Source: an uncultured Opitutia bacterium (lineage in GTDB: Bacteria; Verrucomicrobiota; Verrucomicrobiia; Opitutales; Opitutaceae). Taken from it: a stretch of DNA of 37,326 bases. The stretch spans positions 1-37,326 of the forward strand of contig CAIJFT010000247.1 of NCBI GenBank assembly GCA_903820035.1, read 5' to 3'. Each line of letters begins with the position of its first letter. Positions within the stretch are counted from its first letter, which is position 1. Positions 8,815 through 16,857 of this stretch are shown here, piece after piece. A program made the translations under genes and the position numbers. Under the pieces are notes generated by a model. The model did no database searches, was not told where the DNA came from, and worked only from the letters and a program-made list of their open reading frames with translations.

Positions 8815-9768
8815 TTGCATTCCGTGCCACTACCCCGACCGCGGCGAACGGACGCCGCTCCGCCCGAAGCCCCCGCCGTCTGCCGAGCCGGACTGTTTCA
8901 GTTTGCCGCCCAGCAGGCGTTCGCCAACGGCTGCGTGCAGAGTCGCGGACTTTTCTGGTGCAAAAGCGGACGCGGTGAATTTCAGGTGAACGGGGTGACG
9001 TATCCTTTGGAGCCGCACGACGTGTATGTGCTGCCGTGGGGCCGGCGGATTACCTACCGGCCCTCGGCGCAGGCGCCGATGTTCACTTCCCATGTGCATC
9101 TCGTGCCGTGGTACCGGCCCGGGGCGCGCTGGCTCCCCAATGTTCCCCACGAACGGAGCGAGCCCGGCTTCAACTCACCCGACCGGGGCGACGCGGCTTG
9201 GCCGGGCTTCGACGGGGTCGTGCGGCTGCGGGTGGAAACCGAGGCGCCGCTCGGCCGCTTGATTGATTACGCCGTGCAGTGGTACCTGCACTCGGCGCGC
9301 GGCGAGGCGGAGGCGAGGGCGCTCGGGCTCCTGTTGATCGGCGAGTTGCGGCGCACCACGACGGCCAAGGCGTCCCTTGCCGCGCCACCACCCAAAGAGC
9401 TGGAGCGGTTGCTCGTCCACGTGGAGCGCGGCTTCCACCTGGGGCCGCGCATCGGGGAAATGGCGGCGCTGGTCGGGCGGAGCCGTTCCCATGTGCTGAA
9501 ACTGTTTCGCCGTCACCTTGGGGTCTCGGCCAAGCGTCACGTGATCGACCGGCAACTACGCGAGGCCCGCGCCTTGTTGCTCAGTACCACGCTGCCGATT
9601 GCCGAGGTGGGCAAGGCGGTGGGGCTGGCCGATCCGTATCACTTCTCGAAATTATTCCGCCGGCACGTGGGGCTTTCGCCCCGCGAGTTCCGGGCCAAGC
9701 ACGGTCCGTTTTCCACGCCGCCTCGGCCCTCCCGACATGCGACCACGCCGCCGCGCACGGGGCGGTAG
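8815..9768 (+). CDS. AraC-family transcriptional regulator
   Basis: This 317-residue regulator has an N-terminal cupin-like sensing domain (residues about 25-110, with GRGEFQVNGVTYPLEPHDVY, the beta-turn pattern seen in AraC effector-binding arms) and a C-terminal double helix-turn-helix domain at about 205-300. The two recognition units are visible as RIGEMAALVGRSRSHVLKLF and PIAEVGKAVGLADPYHFSKL, followed by the AraC signature FRRHVGLSPREFR. The start is uncertain: TTG at 8815 or GTG at 8824 both keep the cupin domain, and neither has a ribosome binding site. It is transcribed divergently from a TonB-dependent receptor and is most likely a local activator for carbohydrate uptake (inference). 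It converges with the sensor kinase gene, only 17 bases separating their ends. Confidence 0.88.
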   Translation: MHSVPLPRPRRTDAAPPEAPAVCRAGLFQFAAQQAFANGCVQSRGLFWCKSGRGEFQVNGVTYPLEPHDVYVLPWGRRITYRPSAQAPMFTSHVHLVPWYRPGARWLPNVPHERSEPGFNSPDRGDAAWPGFDGVVRLRVETEAPLGRLIDYAVQWYLHSARGEAEARALGLLLIGELRRTTTAKASLAAPPPKELERLLVHVERGFHLGPRIGEMAALVGRSRSHVLKLFRRHLGVSAKRHVIDRQLREARALLLSTTLPIAEVGKAVGLADPYHFSKLFRRHVGLSPREFRAKHGPFSTPPRPSRHATTPPRTGR

Positions 9769-9785
9769 GCGCGGCGGCCGGCGGG

Positions 9786-12143
9786 TCAGCTGAGCTTCGC
9801 CAGCACGTCGCGGAGCTCGTCGATCTCGAACGGCTTGGAGAGCGCGGCCGAGAAGCCATGCCGGGCGTATTCGCGCAGGAAGACCTGTTCGGCGTGTCCG
9901 CTGATCAGGATCGCTCGGAGATTGGGATCCATTTGGCGCAACGCCGCGACGGTCTCCAGTCCACCCAGATTGCCGCGCACCGTGTGATCGAGCATGACGA
10001 GATGGAACGGTCGCTTTTCCGCCTGCGCCCGGGCGAATTCGTTAATGGCCGCGGCGCCGTCGCTGACGGTTTCCACCTCATAGCCGAAAAAGGTGAGGGT
10101 CATGCGGAGGGTCTCGAGCAGCATGACCTCGTCGTCCATCACCAAAATGCGGCGGGCAATCGCGTCGGGCGTGGGCGCACTGGCGGGGGCTGCGGCGGGT
10201 TTTTCGGCCGGGGCCGGCAGCTCGGGCGAGGCCGGCAGGTAGACGTGAAACGTCGTGCCGGCGCCGGGTTTAGATTGCACCGTGATCGCGCCGCCGTCCT
10301 GCGTAATGATGCGGTGACAAATGGTGAGACCCAGCCCCATCCCTTTCTTCATGTCCCGCTGCTTGGTCGAAAAATACGGATCGAAAATCTTGGGCAGTTT
10401 GTCGGCCGGGATCCCGTGCCCCTGGTCGATCACCTCCAGGTGCACATAAGGCCCGGCTGCTAGTCCGTGAATTGTTTCGGATGCGAGCGTGACGTTCCCG
10501 GCTTTAATCCGAATCAGCCCGCCGGCGGGCATGGCCTCGCGGGCATTGAGCAGGAGATTGTACAGCACGCGCTCAATCTCGAGGATATCAACCTGGGTGA
10601 CCCACAGCGAGGGTTCCGCGACCACCTCGGCCCGCACATTGGAACCCATGAGCGGAATCGGTGCGGTGCGCGACAAGAGTGCGGTGAGACGCACGGGAAC
10701 GGGGCGGCTGATTTCAGTGCGGGAGAAGGTCAGCAGTTGCGCGGTCAAGGCCTTCGCGGCCTGGGTGGTCAGCTTGGCCATCTGCAGCCGGGTCAGATTT
10801 TGCGCCGGCTCCGACGGCGAGGCGAGGACGAGGTCCAAGTTCAGGCCGATGGTGGCGAGGAAGTTGTTGAAATCATGCGCCACGCCGCCGGCCAGAAGCC
10901 CCGTCGACTCGAGTTTGCTCAGCGTGAGCTGATCGGCCGCCGCCTGTTTTACGGCCGTGATATCACGGATCGACACGAGGCGGGCCGGTTTGCCCTGAAA
11001 GATACAGTCCCGCCCCACGACCTCGAGGGTGAGCGGCGTGCCATCCGGCCGGAAGATCGTGGTTTCCCATGGAACTCCCCGCTCGGCCGGGATCTCGATT
11101 GCCGCGGTCGCTTTGGCCGGCGGCGCGATCAGGTCGATCAGCTTGACGCCGATCAGGTCCTGCTGGCTGATGCCCGACACTTCCGCGGCCAACGGGTTCG
11201 CCAGCACGATCATGCCATTCCGGTGGATCACCCAGGCGAGCGCGCTGGAATCGATCACATTGGCGAAGAGGGCCTCCGATTGTTTCAGGCGGCTCGTCTG
11301 GCGCAGGAGCAGTGCGATAACTCCGATTCCCAGCAGGGCCACGGCGAGAAACGGCACGAGGTAGGGGCGCAGGTCCTGCCAGCGAAGCGGCGGGGAAAGC
11401 TCCGCCCCGAACCAACGTTTAGCAATCTCGTCGAGCCGGTTGCTGCGGATCACGCCGGCGAGCGCGGAATTCACCCGCTCCAGCGAGGCGGCGTCGCCCT
11501 TGTGGACCGCAAAGCACAGGTGGTGAGTGATGCCCCACAATATTTCCCGCCGCAGATCGGGCGATCTCATGATCGGATATTTTTGATCCAAAGCATGCAC
11601 CTGCAGCAGCCCGTCGCACTCTCCGCGGCGCAGCGCCCCAACGGCGTCCTCCGGCGTTTTGAACGCGATGATCTTGGCGCCCCATCCGGCGTTGGCGAGG
11701 GCGTTGCTCCAGGCCATGCTGCCCCGGACGGCCGCGATGGTTTTGCCGGAAAAATGCGCTTCGTCGATGATCGCGGGACGATTAAGCGGCGTGTAGACGA
11801 CGCCATGCAGGTAGAGGTGTGAGATCGAGAAATCCATGTCCTGCTTCATCTCGACGGCGGAGACGTTGGCCAGGACGTCGAGTTCCCCGGCGCGGAACTT
11901 AGCCAAGAGGCTACTCCACCAGTCGGCGACCACGATGGTTTCGCCCAAACCCTCCTCCCGCATGGCGGCGATCAAGTCTGCGGAGAAGCCAGTGGGTTGG
12001 CCCGCGGCGTCGAGAAAGGAAATCGGCTTGTCATAGCGCTCGACACCGATGCGCAGGGGGGCAGCGCCGAAAACCGGCGTTGCGTACCACCAAAGTAAGG
12101 TGAGGCCGAGGGCGCAAAGGCAGCGGGATGCAAAGCGATGCAT
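9786..12143 (-). CDS. Hybrid sensor histidine kinase with periplasmic solute-binding domain
   Basis: The ATG at 12143 is preceded by AGGAGA, the only clear Shine-Dalgarno site in the window, which fixes the start against a longer open frame; the protein has 785 residues. Order: signal peptide 1-26; SBP_bac_3-type periplasmic domain about 28-247 (RIGVERYDKPISFLDAAGQP, TGFSADLIAAM); transmembrane segment about 260-281; PAS domain about 290-400; dimerisation/phosphoacceptor region with H423 in VAHDFNNFLA; HATPase with N529 (N-box), D573 (DQGHG) and GMGLGLTIC at 601-609; C-terminal receiver with acidic pair D670-D671, phosphoacceptor D719 and K770. It probably senses a small periplasmic ligand such as an amino acid. 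No HPt domain or partner DNA-binding regulator is in the window, but a SixA-type phosphatase lies divergently beside it. Confidence 0.92.
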   Translation of the reverse strand: MHRFASRCLCALGLTLLWWYATPVFGAAPLRIGVERYDKPISFLDAAGQPTGFSADLIAAMREEGLGETIVVADWWSSLLAKFRAGELDVLANVSAVEMKQDMDFSISHLYLHGVVYTPLNRPAIIDEAHFSGKTIAAVRGSMAWSNALANAGWGAKIIAFKTPEDAVGALRRGECDGLLQVHALDQKYPIMRSPDLRREILWGITHHLCFAVHKGDAASLERVNSALAGVIRSNRLDEIAKRWFGAELSPPLRWQDLRPYLVPFLAVALLGIGVIALLLRQTSRLKQSEALFANVIDSSALAWVIHRNGMIVLANPLAAEVSGISQQDLIGVKLIDLIAPPAKATAAIEIPAERGVPWETTIFRPDGTPLTLEVVGRDCIFQGKPARLVSIRDITAVKQAAADQLTLSKLESTGLLAGGVAHDFNNFLATIGLNLDLVLASPSEPAQNLTRLQMAKLTTQAAKALTAQLLTFSRTEISRPVPVRLTALLSRTAPIPLMGSNVRAEVVAEPSLWVTQVDILEIERVLYNLLLNAREAMPAGGLIRIKAGNVTLASETIHGLAAGPYVHLEVIDQGHGIPADKLPKIFDPYFSTKQRDMKKGMGLGLTICHRIITQDGGAITVQSKPGAGTTFHVYLPASPELPAPAEKPAAAPASAPTPDAIARRILVMDDEVMLLETLRMTLTFFGYEVETVSDGAAAINEFARAQAEKRPFHLVMLDHTVRGNLGGLETVAALRQMDPNLRAILISGHAEQVFLREYARHGFSAALSKPFEIDELRDVLAKLS

Positions 12144-12196
12144 AGTCTCCTGCCATCTCCGCTGCGTGGACTTCGGGGTACAACCTGAAACCCGTA

Positions 12197-12238
12197 TTTC
12201 GATTGCTCGAAACGGATGGGGCCTAGCACCTACGCTAG
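12197..12238. promoter_or_regulatory. Two short inverted repeats upstream of the sensor kinase
   Basis: TTTCGA (12197-12202) and TCGAAA (12207-12212) form a perfect dyad with a 4-base spacer. CTAGC (12223-12227) and GCTAG (12234-12238) form a second with a 6-base spacer. Both lie 54-95 bases before the kinase start codon, where operators are expected. The binding protein is unknown and chance occurrence of the second, shorter dyad is possible. Confidence 0.3.
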
Positions 12239-12388
12239 TCGGGTGTTTATCGGACGACGGCCGACGTTGCCGCGGTGACCGCAAAAGGCGCGGATCAAGG
12301 TGGGTGGGTGGTTCCGGTTGCGCGCGGCTTCCCGTGCACTGTCCGTCCGCTCGCGTCGCGCTTGCCGTGGGTACGCGCTGAGCCCGCC

Positions 12389-12454
12389 GCGCTTGGTCGC
12401 GCGCCGAGCGCAAGGCCTGGATTTGCAGCGAAGGGAGGGCGGGCAAGTCCAGGC
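12389..12454. repeat. Two consecutive stem-loops upstream of sixA
   Basis: The first stem pairs GCGCTTGG (12389-12396) with CCGAGCGC (12404-12411), 8 pairs including one G-U if transcribed on the plus strand, with a 7-base loop. The second pairs GCCTGGATTTGC (12415-12426) with GCAAGTCCAGGC (12443-12454), 12 pairs including one G-U, with a 16-base loop. Only three bases separate them. They end 89 bases before the sixA start. They may be a structured leader or a protein-binding site; no T-tract follows, so an intrinsic terminator is unlikely. Confidence 0.45.
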
Positions 12455-12543
12455 GGCGTGATTGAAAGGGGGCGATCGGTTACAACGGTCGTCCGCGCGC
12501 AGCGATCGCTTGCTGGGCCCACGTTAACCTGCACCTTCCCGGG

Positions 12544-13008
12544 ATGCACATTTACCTGATCCGGCATGCGCACGCGGACGACGGGGTCGACGATGCGTTG
12601 CGACCGCTCAGCAAGAAAGGCCTCCGGCAAATCCGGGACATGGGTCGCTTCTTGCGTGAAAGCGGCGCGATGGACGCCAACGTTTTTTGGCACAGTCCAC
12701 TGATCCGGGCGGCTGAAACGGCCAACCGTCTGGCCAAACGGCTGAAGTCGTCGGTAAAACTGGTCCAGGTGGGTGGACTGCGACCGCAGGATGACCCTGA
12801 CGTGATTGCGCGTAAACTCGGGGACCTGCATGCGCCGGTGGCGGTGATCGGCCATGACCCGCACCTAAGCGCCCTGGCTTCGCTCCTGGTGGGAGTTGAA
12901 GCGGAGCCGCCCCGTTTTGTCCTCAAAAAATGCGGCGTGATCCGCTTGGATCGCTCGAGTCGCGGTTGGTCCGTGCGGTGGCAAGTTTCGCCGGAACTCC
13001 TGAAGTAA
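12544..13008 (+). CDS. sixA: SixA-type phosphohistidine phosphatase
   Basis: The 154-residue protein is a short histidine phosphatase of the SixA type. The N-terminal motif LIRHAHADDG supplies the catalytic H8 with R7; R55 in SPLIRAAETA and the second catalytic H104 in VIGHDPH complete the phosphate pocket. Length matches SixA (about 160 residues) rather than the larger phosphoglycerate mutases. Escherichia coli SixA removes phosphate from HPt-type phosphohistidine proteins. Here it lies next to, and divergent from, a hybrid histidine kinase, so a role in damping that or another phosphorelay is reasonable, though no HPt protein is in the window. The ATG at 12544 is the first residue of the fold and has no Shine-Dalgarno sequence. 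Function is well supported at family level; the substrate is inferred. Confidence 0.85.
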   Translation: MHIYLIRHAHADDGVDDALRPLSKKGLRQIRDMGRFLRESGAMDANVFWHSPLIRAAETANRLAKRLKSSVKLVQVGGLRPQDDPDVIARKLGDLHAPVAVIGHDPHLSALASLLVGVEAEPPRFVLKKCGVIRLDRSSRGWSVRWQVSPELLK

Positions 13009-13050
13009 AAAAATGCGGCCAGGTCGCAAAACCCCTTAAGCGACCCGGCC
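13007..13050 (-). terminator. Rho-independent terminator for mqo
   Basis: Read on the minus strand, an 11-base stem with one mismatch (arms 13040-13050 and 13017-13027, 12-base loop) is followed after three bases by seven T residues (13007-13013). This is the arrangement of an intrinsic terminator for transcription leftward out of mqo, which ends at 13245. The T-tract overlaps the last two bases of the sixA stop codon on the other strand. No T-tract follows on the plus strand, so it is probably one-directional. Confidence 0.7.
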
Positions 13051-13206
13051 GTGGCTTGGGCCCATACCCACGAGCCCCCTACCGCCGTCACCTGGGCGGT
13101 AAATTCCGTCGGTCGCAAGTTGCGTTCGGCCTGCGGCGTTTGAATTAACGCGGCCGTAACATTGCCGGCTGTCCGGGTGATGCGCGGTCACGGCGACGGT
13201 GCCCCC

Positions 13207-13244
13207 CCGGAACCGGCGTCGCCCGACCCGGCGGCCGGTTCCGG
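13207..13244. repeat. Perfect 11-base stem-loop immediately after mqo stop codon
   Basis: CCGGAACCGGC at 13207-13217 and GCCGGTTCCGG at 13234-13244 are exact reverse complements with a 16-base spacer. The element abuts the mqo stop codon (13245-13247). It has no T-tract, so it is more likely a 3'-end stabilising hairpin than an intrinsic terminator; the true terminator lies about 160 bases further on. Confidence 0.6.
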
Positions 13245-14735
13245 TTAAGCGGGCGGGTGCAGCCCGAGGAGGTTGCCGCGGTCGTAGGCCAGTGGGTCGT
13301 AGTGCGCCACCGCGTCCGGCAGGGCAACGTCGTAGGAGGGGATCATCGCTTTCATCCGGGCCTGGCCGGCCGGGGTGCGGAGGCGATCGGGGAAACAGGT
13401 TCTGATGACTTGCAGCGCAATCGGTGCGGAGATGGACGCTCCGGGGGAGGCGCCGAGCAGGGCGGCGAGCGAACCGTCGGGGGCGGTGACGACCTCGGTG
13501 CCGAACGACAACCGGCCGGCGTCGGCCCGTTTCAGCGCCTGCACCCGGATGCCCGCGTCGACGAGCCGCCAATCCTCGGCCCGGGCCGCCGGATAGAATT
13601 CGCGCAGGGCGTGCAGGCGGTCCGCCATCCGCTGCGTGGCTTGCTGCACGAGAAAGCGGACCAGGACGCGGTTGTGCAGCCCGGTGCGGAGCAGCGTGCC
13701 GAGGTTGTGCGGCCGCAGTGAATACGGGAGGTCGCTCGCACGACCCGTGTGATGCAGGAACTTGGTGGTCCAGGTGGCGAACGGGCCGAAGAGCAGGACG
13801 CGTTGCCCGTGGAGCTGGCGGGCGTCGAGGTGCGGTCCGCCCAGGGCGCCGGAATCGGGCGGAGGCGGCCCGTAAACCTTGGCGAAATGGCGGTCGACGA
13901 CGGCGGGGTGGTCGCAGACGAGCCACTGGCCCGCGATCGGAAAGGCGCCCAGGCCCTGCGCCACGGGCAGCCCGGTGGTTTGCAGCAACGGGAGGGTCCC
14001 GCCGCCGGCACCGACAAAGACGAAGCGGGCGCGCACGCCCCGTGATTCTCCGCTGGTGGCTGCCTGCACCGTGACGTCCCAACCGGCGTGGGCGCGGCGC
14101 AGGCGGGTCACGCGGTGGGCGGTGAAAACGCGGCAATCCTCCTGCGCCCCCAGCCAGGCGAGCAGTTGGCGGGAAAGTTCGCCGAAATTGACGTCGGTGC
14201 CGTCCTCGCTCCGCGTCGCCGCGATCGGTTCGGCGTTCCGCCCTTCCACGAGGAGCGGCGCCCACCGGCGGATGACCTCACGCTCGGTGCTGAAGGCCAT
14301 TCGGCAAAAAAACGGGTGCACCGACAGGGCCGCGAAGCGGGCGCGGAGGAAGGCAACCGCCGCTTCGCCGCGGGCAAAGCTGAGATGCGGTAGGCGCCGG
14401 ATGAATGCGGCCGGGTGCGGCGCGAGGCCGCGGGCGGCGGCGTAACTCCAGAACGCCTTCGATTGTTCGAAGCGGGCGAAAATTTCGACGGCCTTGGCGA
14501 TATCGACCGGCGCCCCGGGCCGGGCTGGCGGGGGCGTGTAGTTCAGTTCGCAGAGACCGGCGTGCCCGGTGCCAGCATTATTCCAACCGTCGGAGCTTTC
14601 GCGGGCCAGCGCTGCGCCCGCTTCGTAGACGTGAATCGAAAGACGCGGATCGAGGCACCGGAGCATCGCGCCGAGGTGGGCCGACATGATGCCGCCGCCG
14701 ATGAGAATCACGTCGGGCTGGTCGGGAGGCGGCAT
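13245..14735 (-). CDS. mqo: Malate:quinone oxidoreductase
   Basis: From the ATG at 14735 the protein has 496 residues, the usual length for Mqo; the much longer open frame upstream is shared with the opposite-strand gene and shows no protein signal. Family markers are clear: the FAD-binding ILIGGGIMSAHLGAML at residues 10-25, SSDGWNNAGTGHAGLCELNY at 47-66, the FVFVGAGGGTLPLLQ segment and the C-terminal LGASPGASISAPIAL. The enzyme is a membrane-associated flavoprotein that oxidises malate to oxaloacetate and passes electrons to the quinone pool, replacing or supplementing NAD-dependent malate dehydrogenase in the TCA cycle. It appears monocistronic: a perfect hairpin follows the stop codon and a terminator lies at 13007-13050. 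Confidence 0.95.
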   Translation of the reverse strand: MPPPDQPDVILIGGGIMSAHLGAMLRCLDPRLSIHVYEAGAALARESSDGWNNAGTGHAGLCELNYTPPPARPGAPVDIAKAVEIFARFEQSKAFWSYAAARGLAPHPAAFIRRLPHLSFARGEAAVAFLRARFAALSVHPFFCRMAFSTEREVIRRWAPLLVEGRNAEPIAATRSEDGTDVNFGELSRQLLAWLGAQEDCRVFTAHRVTRLRRAHAGWDVTVQAATSGESRGVRARFVFVGAGGGTLPLLQTTGLPVAQGLGAFPIAGQWLVCDHPAVVDRHFAKVYGPPPPDSGALGGPHLDARQLHGQRVLLFGPFATWTTKFLHHTGRASDLPYSLRPHNLGTLLRTGLHNRVLVRFLVQQATQRMADRLHALREFYPAARAEDWRLVDAGIRVQALKRADAGRLSFGTEVVTAPDGSLAALLGASPGASISAPIALQVIRTCFPDRLRTPAGQARMKAMIPSYDVALPDAVAHYDPLAYDRGNLLGLHPPA

Positions 14736-14873
14736 GCGGTGGAATTGCGATGGGGTCTGAATTCCGGGCGGGGTCAATTTCGGAAGCCGGCCGCGGGGGA
14801 CGAACCGGCCGAGCGGGGTCTTGATCTGAGACTCGCCTGCGGGCCGGCGGCCCTTCAACTTTGCGGGGCCCCT

Positions 14874-16262
14874 ATGATTTCCCCGTCCCCGTCGCCCGTG
14901 GTTTCGCGTCGCCTGTTTCTCCGGCAGTCCGCCCTCGCGGCCAGCGGCGCGCTTGTCACCGGTCCGCTGATACTCCGTGGCGCCGCCGATTCGACCGCGG
15001 CCAATCGCCGGTTCACCCTCGCGGTGGTCGGCTGCGGCGGGCAGGGCCGTTCGGACCTGAAGAACCTGCTGGCGGCCGGCGCCACCCTGGTGGCCCTGTG
15101 TGACGTGGATCCGGCGCAGATCGAAAAAGCGCGCGCCGAAGCGCTCAAGGTCGGCGGCGAAGCGACGACTGCGGCGAAGGCCTACGCGGATTACCGGCGG
15201 TTGCTTGACGATGCGGCGTCGTTTGACGGTGTGCTCATCGCCACGCCCGACCACTGGCACGCGCCGCTCTGTGCTGCGTTCATGCGCGCGGGCAAGCACG
15301 TCTACTGCGAGAAGCCCCTCGCGCACAGCCTCGCGGAGGTCAGGTCGCTGCGGGAATTATCCCGGCAATCACGGGTCGTCACCCAGATGGGCAACCAAGG
15401 CAGCGCCAGTGCGTCGCTGCGGCGTTGCACCGAACTGATTCGCGCGGGCGTCCTCGGCCAGATCCGCGAGATCCGCCACTGGGGCGTGGGGGTCGTCGCG
15501 CAGGAGGGAAGTGCAACCGGGGAGGATCCGGTGCCGGCGGGATTCAACTGGGACTTCTGGGTCGGGCCGGCGGCGCTGCGGCCGTACAAGCAGGACGTGT
15601 ATCATCCGTACAAGTGGCGCGACTGGTTTGATTTGGGCAACGGCGGGTTGGCGGATATCTGCTGTCACGCGATGAACCTGCCGATGCGCGCACTCGATTT
15701 GAGTTATCCGTCGCGCCTCGTGGTCAACCCGCAGGGCGACGCGGAGCGGCCGGACAAGGCGGCGGTGGAGTTTCACTTTCCCGCCCGCGGCCGGCTTGCG
15801 CCGCTGGTGTTGCACTGGCAGGGCAAGGGACTGCCCTCGGCCGAAGTGCTTGAGCCGCTCACGGAGGTGTACAAAGACAAGTTGCCCAAGGGCGGACTGA
15901 TGGTGTTCGGCGAGAAGGGCATCCTCTACACGAGCCACTGGAATACCAACGGGCTGATCCGGCTCAACGGCGAGCCGCGGTTGACCGATGTGACGCGCCA
16001 CGCCGCGACGCGGGACATTCCCGAGACATTGCCGCGCATCAAGGGGCACGAGCTCGAGTGGGTTCGCGCGTGCCAGGGCGAGGTGAAGGCGTTTTCGGAT
16101 TTCGAAACCGGGGGCCTGCTCACCGAGATCGGTCTCGCCGGTGTCGTCGCCTTGCGGGCGGGCCGCTCGCTCGAATGGGACGGCGCCAAAATGCAGGCGA
16201 CGAACGCCCCCGAGGCGGCGAAGTTTGTCCGCGGCGAGCAGCGCCGGAAGTGGCTGGGGTGA
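14874..16262 (+). CDS. Tat-exported Gfo/Idh/MocA-family oxidoreductase
   Basis: The ATG at 14874 gives 462 residues starting with a twin-arginine signal, S-R-R-L-F-L-R at 11-17 followed by a hydrophobic stretch to about residue 36. The nucleotide-binding fold shows VVGCGGQGRSD at 51-61 and the acidic D77 in ALCDVDP. TPDHWHAP at 124-131 and the conserved E146-K147-P148 are the family signature. Such secreted Gfo/Idh/MocA proteins, expanded in Planctomycetes and Verrucomicrobia, are thought to act on sugars, some with retained NAD(P). The C-terminal domain includes WRDWFDLGNGGLADICCHAM, typical of this exported group. The substrate is not predictable. It is divergent from mqo (138 bases apart) and has no obvious partner. 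Confidence 0.9.
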   Translation: MISPSPSPVVSRRLFLRQSALAASGALVTGPLILRGAADSTAANRRFTLAVVGCGGQGRSDLKNLLAAGATLVALCDVDPAQIEKARAEALKVGGEATTAAKAYADYRRLLDDAASFDGVLIATPDHWHAPLCAAFMRAGKHVYCEKPLAHSLAEVRSLRELSRQSRVVTQMGNQGSASASLRRCTELIRAGVLGQIREIRHWGVGVVAQEGSATGEDPVPAGFNWDFWVGPAALRPYKQDVYHPYKWRDWFDLGNGGLADICCHAMNLPMRALDLSYPSRLVVNPQGDAERPDKAAVEFHFPARGRLAPLVLHWQGKGLPSAEVLEPLTEVYKDKLPKGGLMVFGEKGILYTSHWNTNGLIRLNGEPRLTDVTRHAATRDIPETLPRIKGHELEWVRACQGEVKAFSDFETGGLLTEIGLAGVVALRAGRSLEWDGAKMQATNAPEAAKFVRGEQRRKWLG

Positions 16263-16857
16263 GGCTCGGGCACAGGGCGGCAGCCAGCGGATCGGAGGCG
16301 GTGGCGGTGGTGAGCTCGAAGGAGTTTCTGCGTCGTCTTGGTCCAAACCGGTTCACGCGAAGCCGCAGAGCAGGGCGCGAACGGTAATGGAGATGCGGGT
16401 GCGCGTGGGGCCGTTGGCGTGTTTTCGCGGCCGGCATTTTGGCGATCGAGTGGGCCACTCGCTGGGGAGGAGGGGCAGCTTCATTCGGCTTCGTCTTTTC
16501 CGTGGGTTCCCTGGAGCGCCGGAGTGGTTCAAGCTCCACTGGGTTCGTGTGATTGGTGTGTTTCGTGGTTTTGGTGGTCGGGAGAATTAAGAGTGGGTTT
16601 ACCGGCGGTGGATTGCGCACCGCGCCCTGACGTCATCGACGTCGTCGCCCACGCCCGGGGCGAACATGGGCTTCACCGGCGCCGCGTGAGTCCAGCCGGT
16701 GACAACGCCAAGGGCGCGCGGGAAATTTTCTGCATGGGCCAAGGTGCCCGCGAGTGCAGGACGGAGCCGCGCGGAGGTCCGCGGGATTTTGAGGTTGTCT
16801 GACTTCCGGCGCGTCCCGACGGTTCCGCGCGATGGCTCCATCCAACTACCGTCCCGC
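16263..16857. other. 595-base region with no recognisable gene
   Basis: Open frames here have no domain, signal peptide or plausible composition; Thr/His/Lys-rich and Val/Phe-rich runs on the two strands come from a short tandem repeat at 16543-16578. The stretch around 16350-16370 (beginning GGTTCACGCGAAGCCGCAG) and the repeat may be the two ends of a degenerate dispersed element. The last part, from 16699, is in frame with the TPR membrane protein and could be coding if an earlier start is used. Confidence 0.5.
16543..16578. repeat. Degenerate 9-base tandem repeat, four copies
   Basis: Four consecutive units read GTTCGTGTG, ATTGGTGTG, TTTCGTGGT and TTTGGTGGT, consensus N-T-T-S-G-T-G-K-K. 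The run is less GC-rich than its surroundings and non-coding. Similar TTCGTGTG/TTTCGTGG strings are, from memory, common in intergenic DNA of Planctomycetes and Verrucomicrobia; whether they are copies of one dispersed family needs a genome-wide search. Confidence 0.6.

Larger units (their letters stand above)
12144..12543. other. 400-base region between sensor kinase and sixA, with dyads but no gene
   Basis: The open frames here are extensions of neighbouring genes or have no recognisable protein signal. The half nearest the kinase start (12144-12250) is less GC-rich and holds two short inverted repeats, probably the kinase control region. The half nearest sixA holds two consecutive longer stem-loops. 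No convincing -35/-10 pair could be assigned for either gene. Confidence 0.5.

Noticed and set aside
14741-14765. GGAATT/AATTCC dyad just upstream of mqo
   Set aside because: Six bases with a 13-base spacer is weak evidence and no regulator is adjacent.
14415-14873. Upstream extension of the Gfo/Idh/MocA frame
   Set aside because: The extension is antisense to mqo and would bury the twin-arginine signal, which must be near the N-terminus.
14736-15326. Upstream extension of the mqo frame
   Set aside because: The extension overlaps the opposite-strand oxidoreductase and Mqo length and alignment fit the ATG at 14735.
16120-16620. Minus-strand frame rich in Thr, Lys and His near its start
   Set aside because: The odd composition is the translation of the 9-base tandem repeat; the rest is antisense to the end of the Gfo/Idh/MocA gene.
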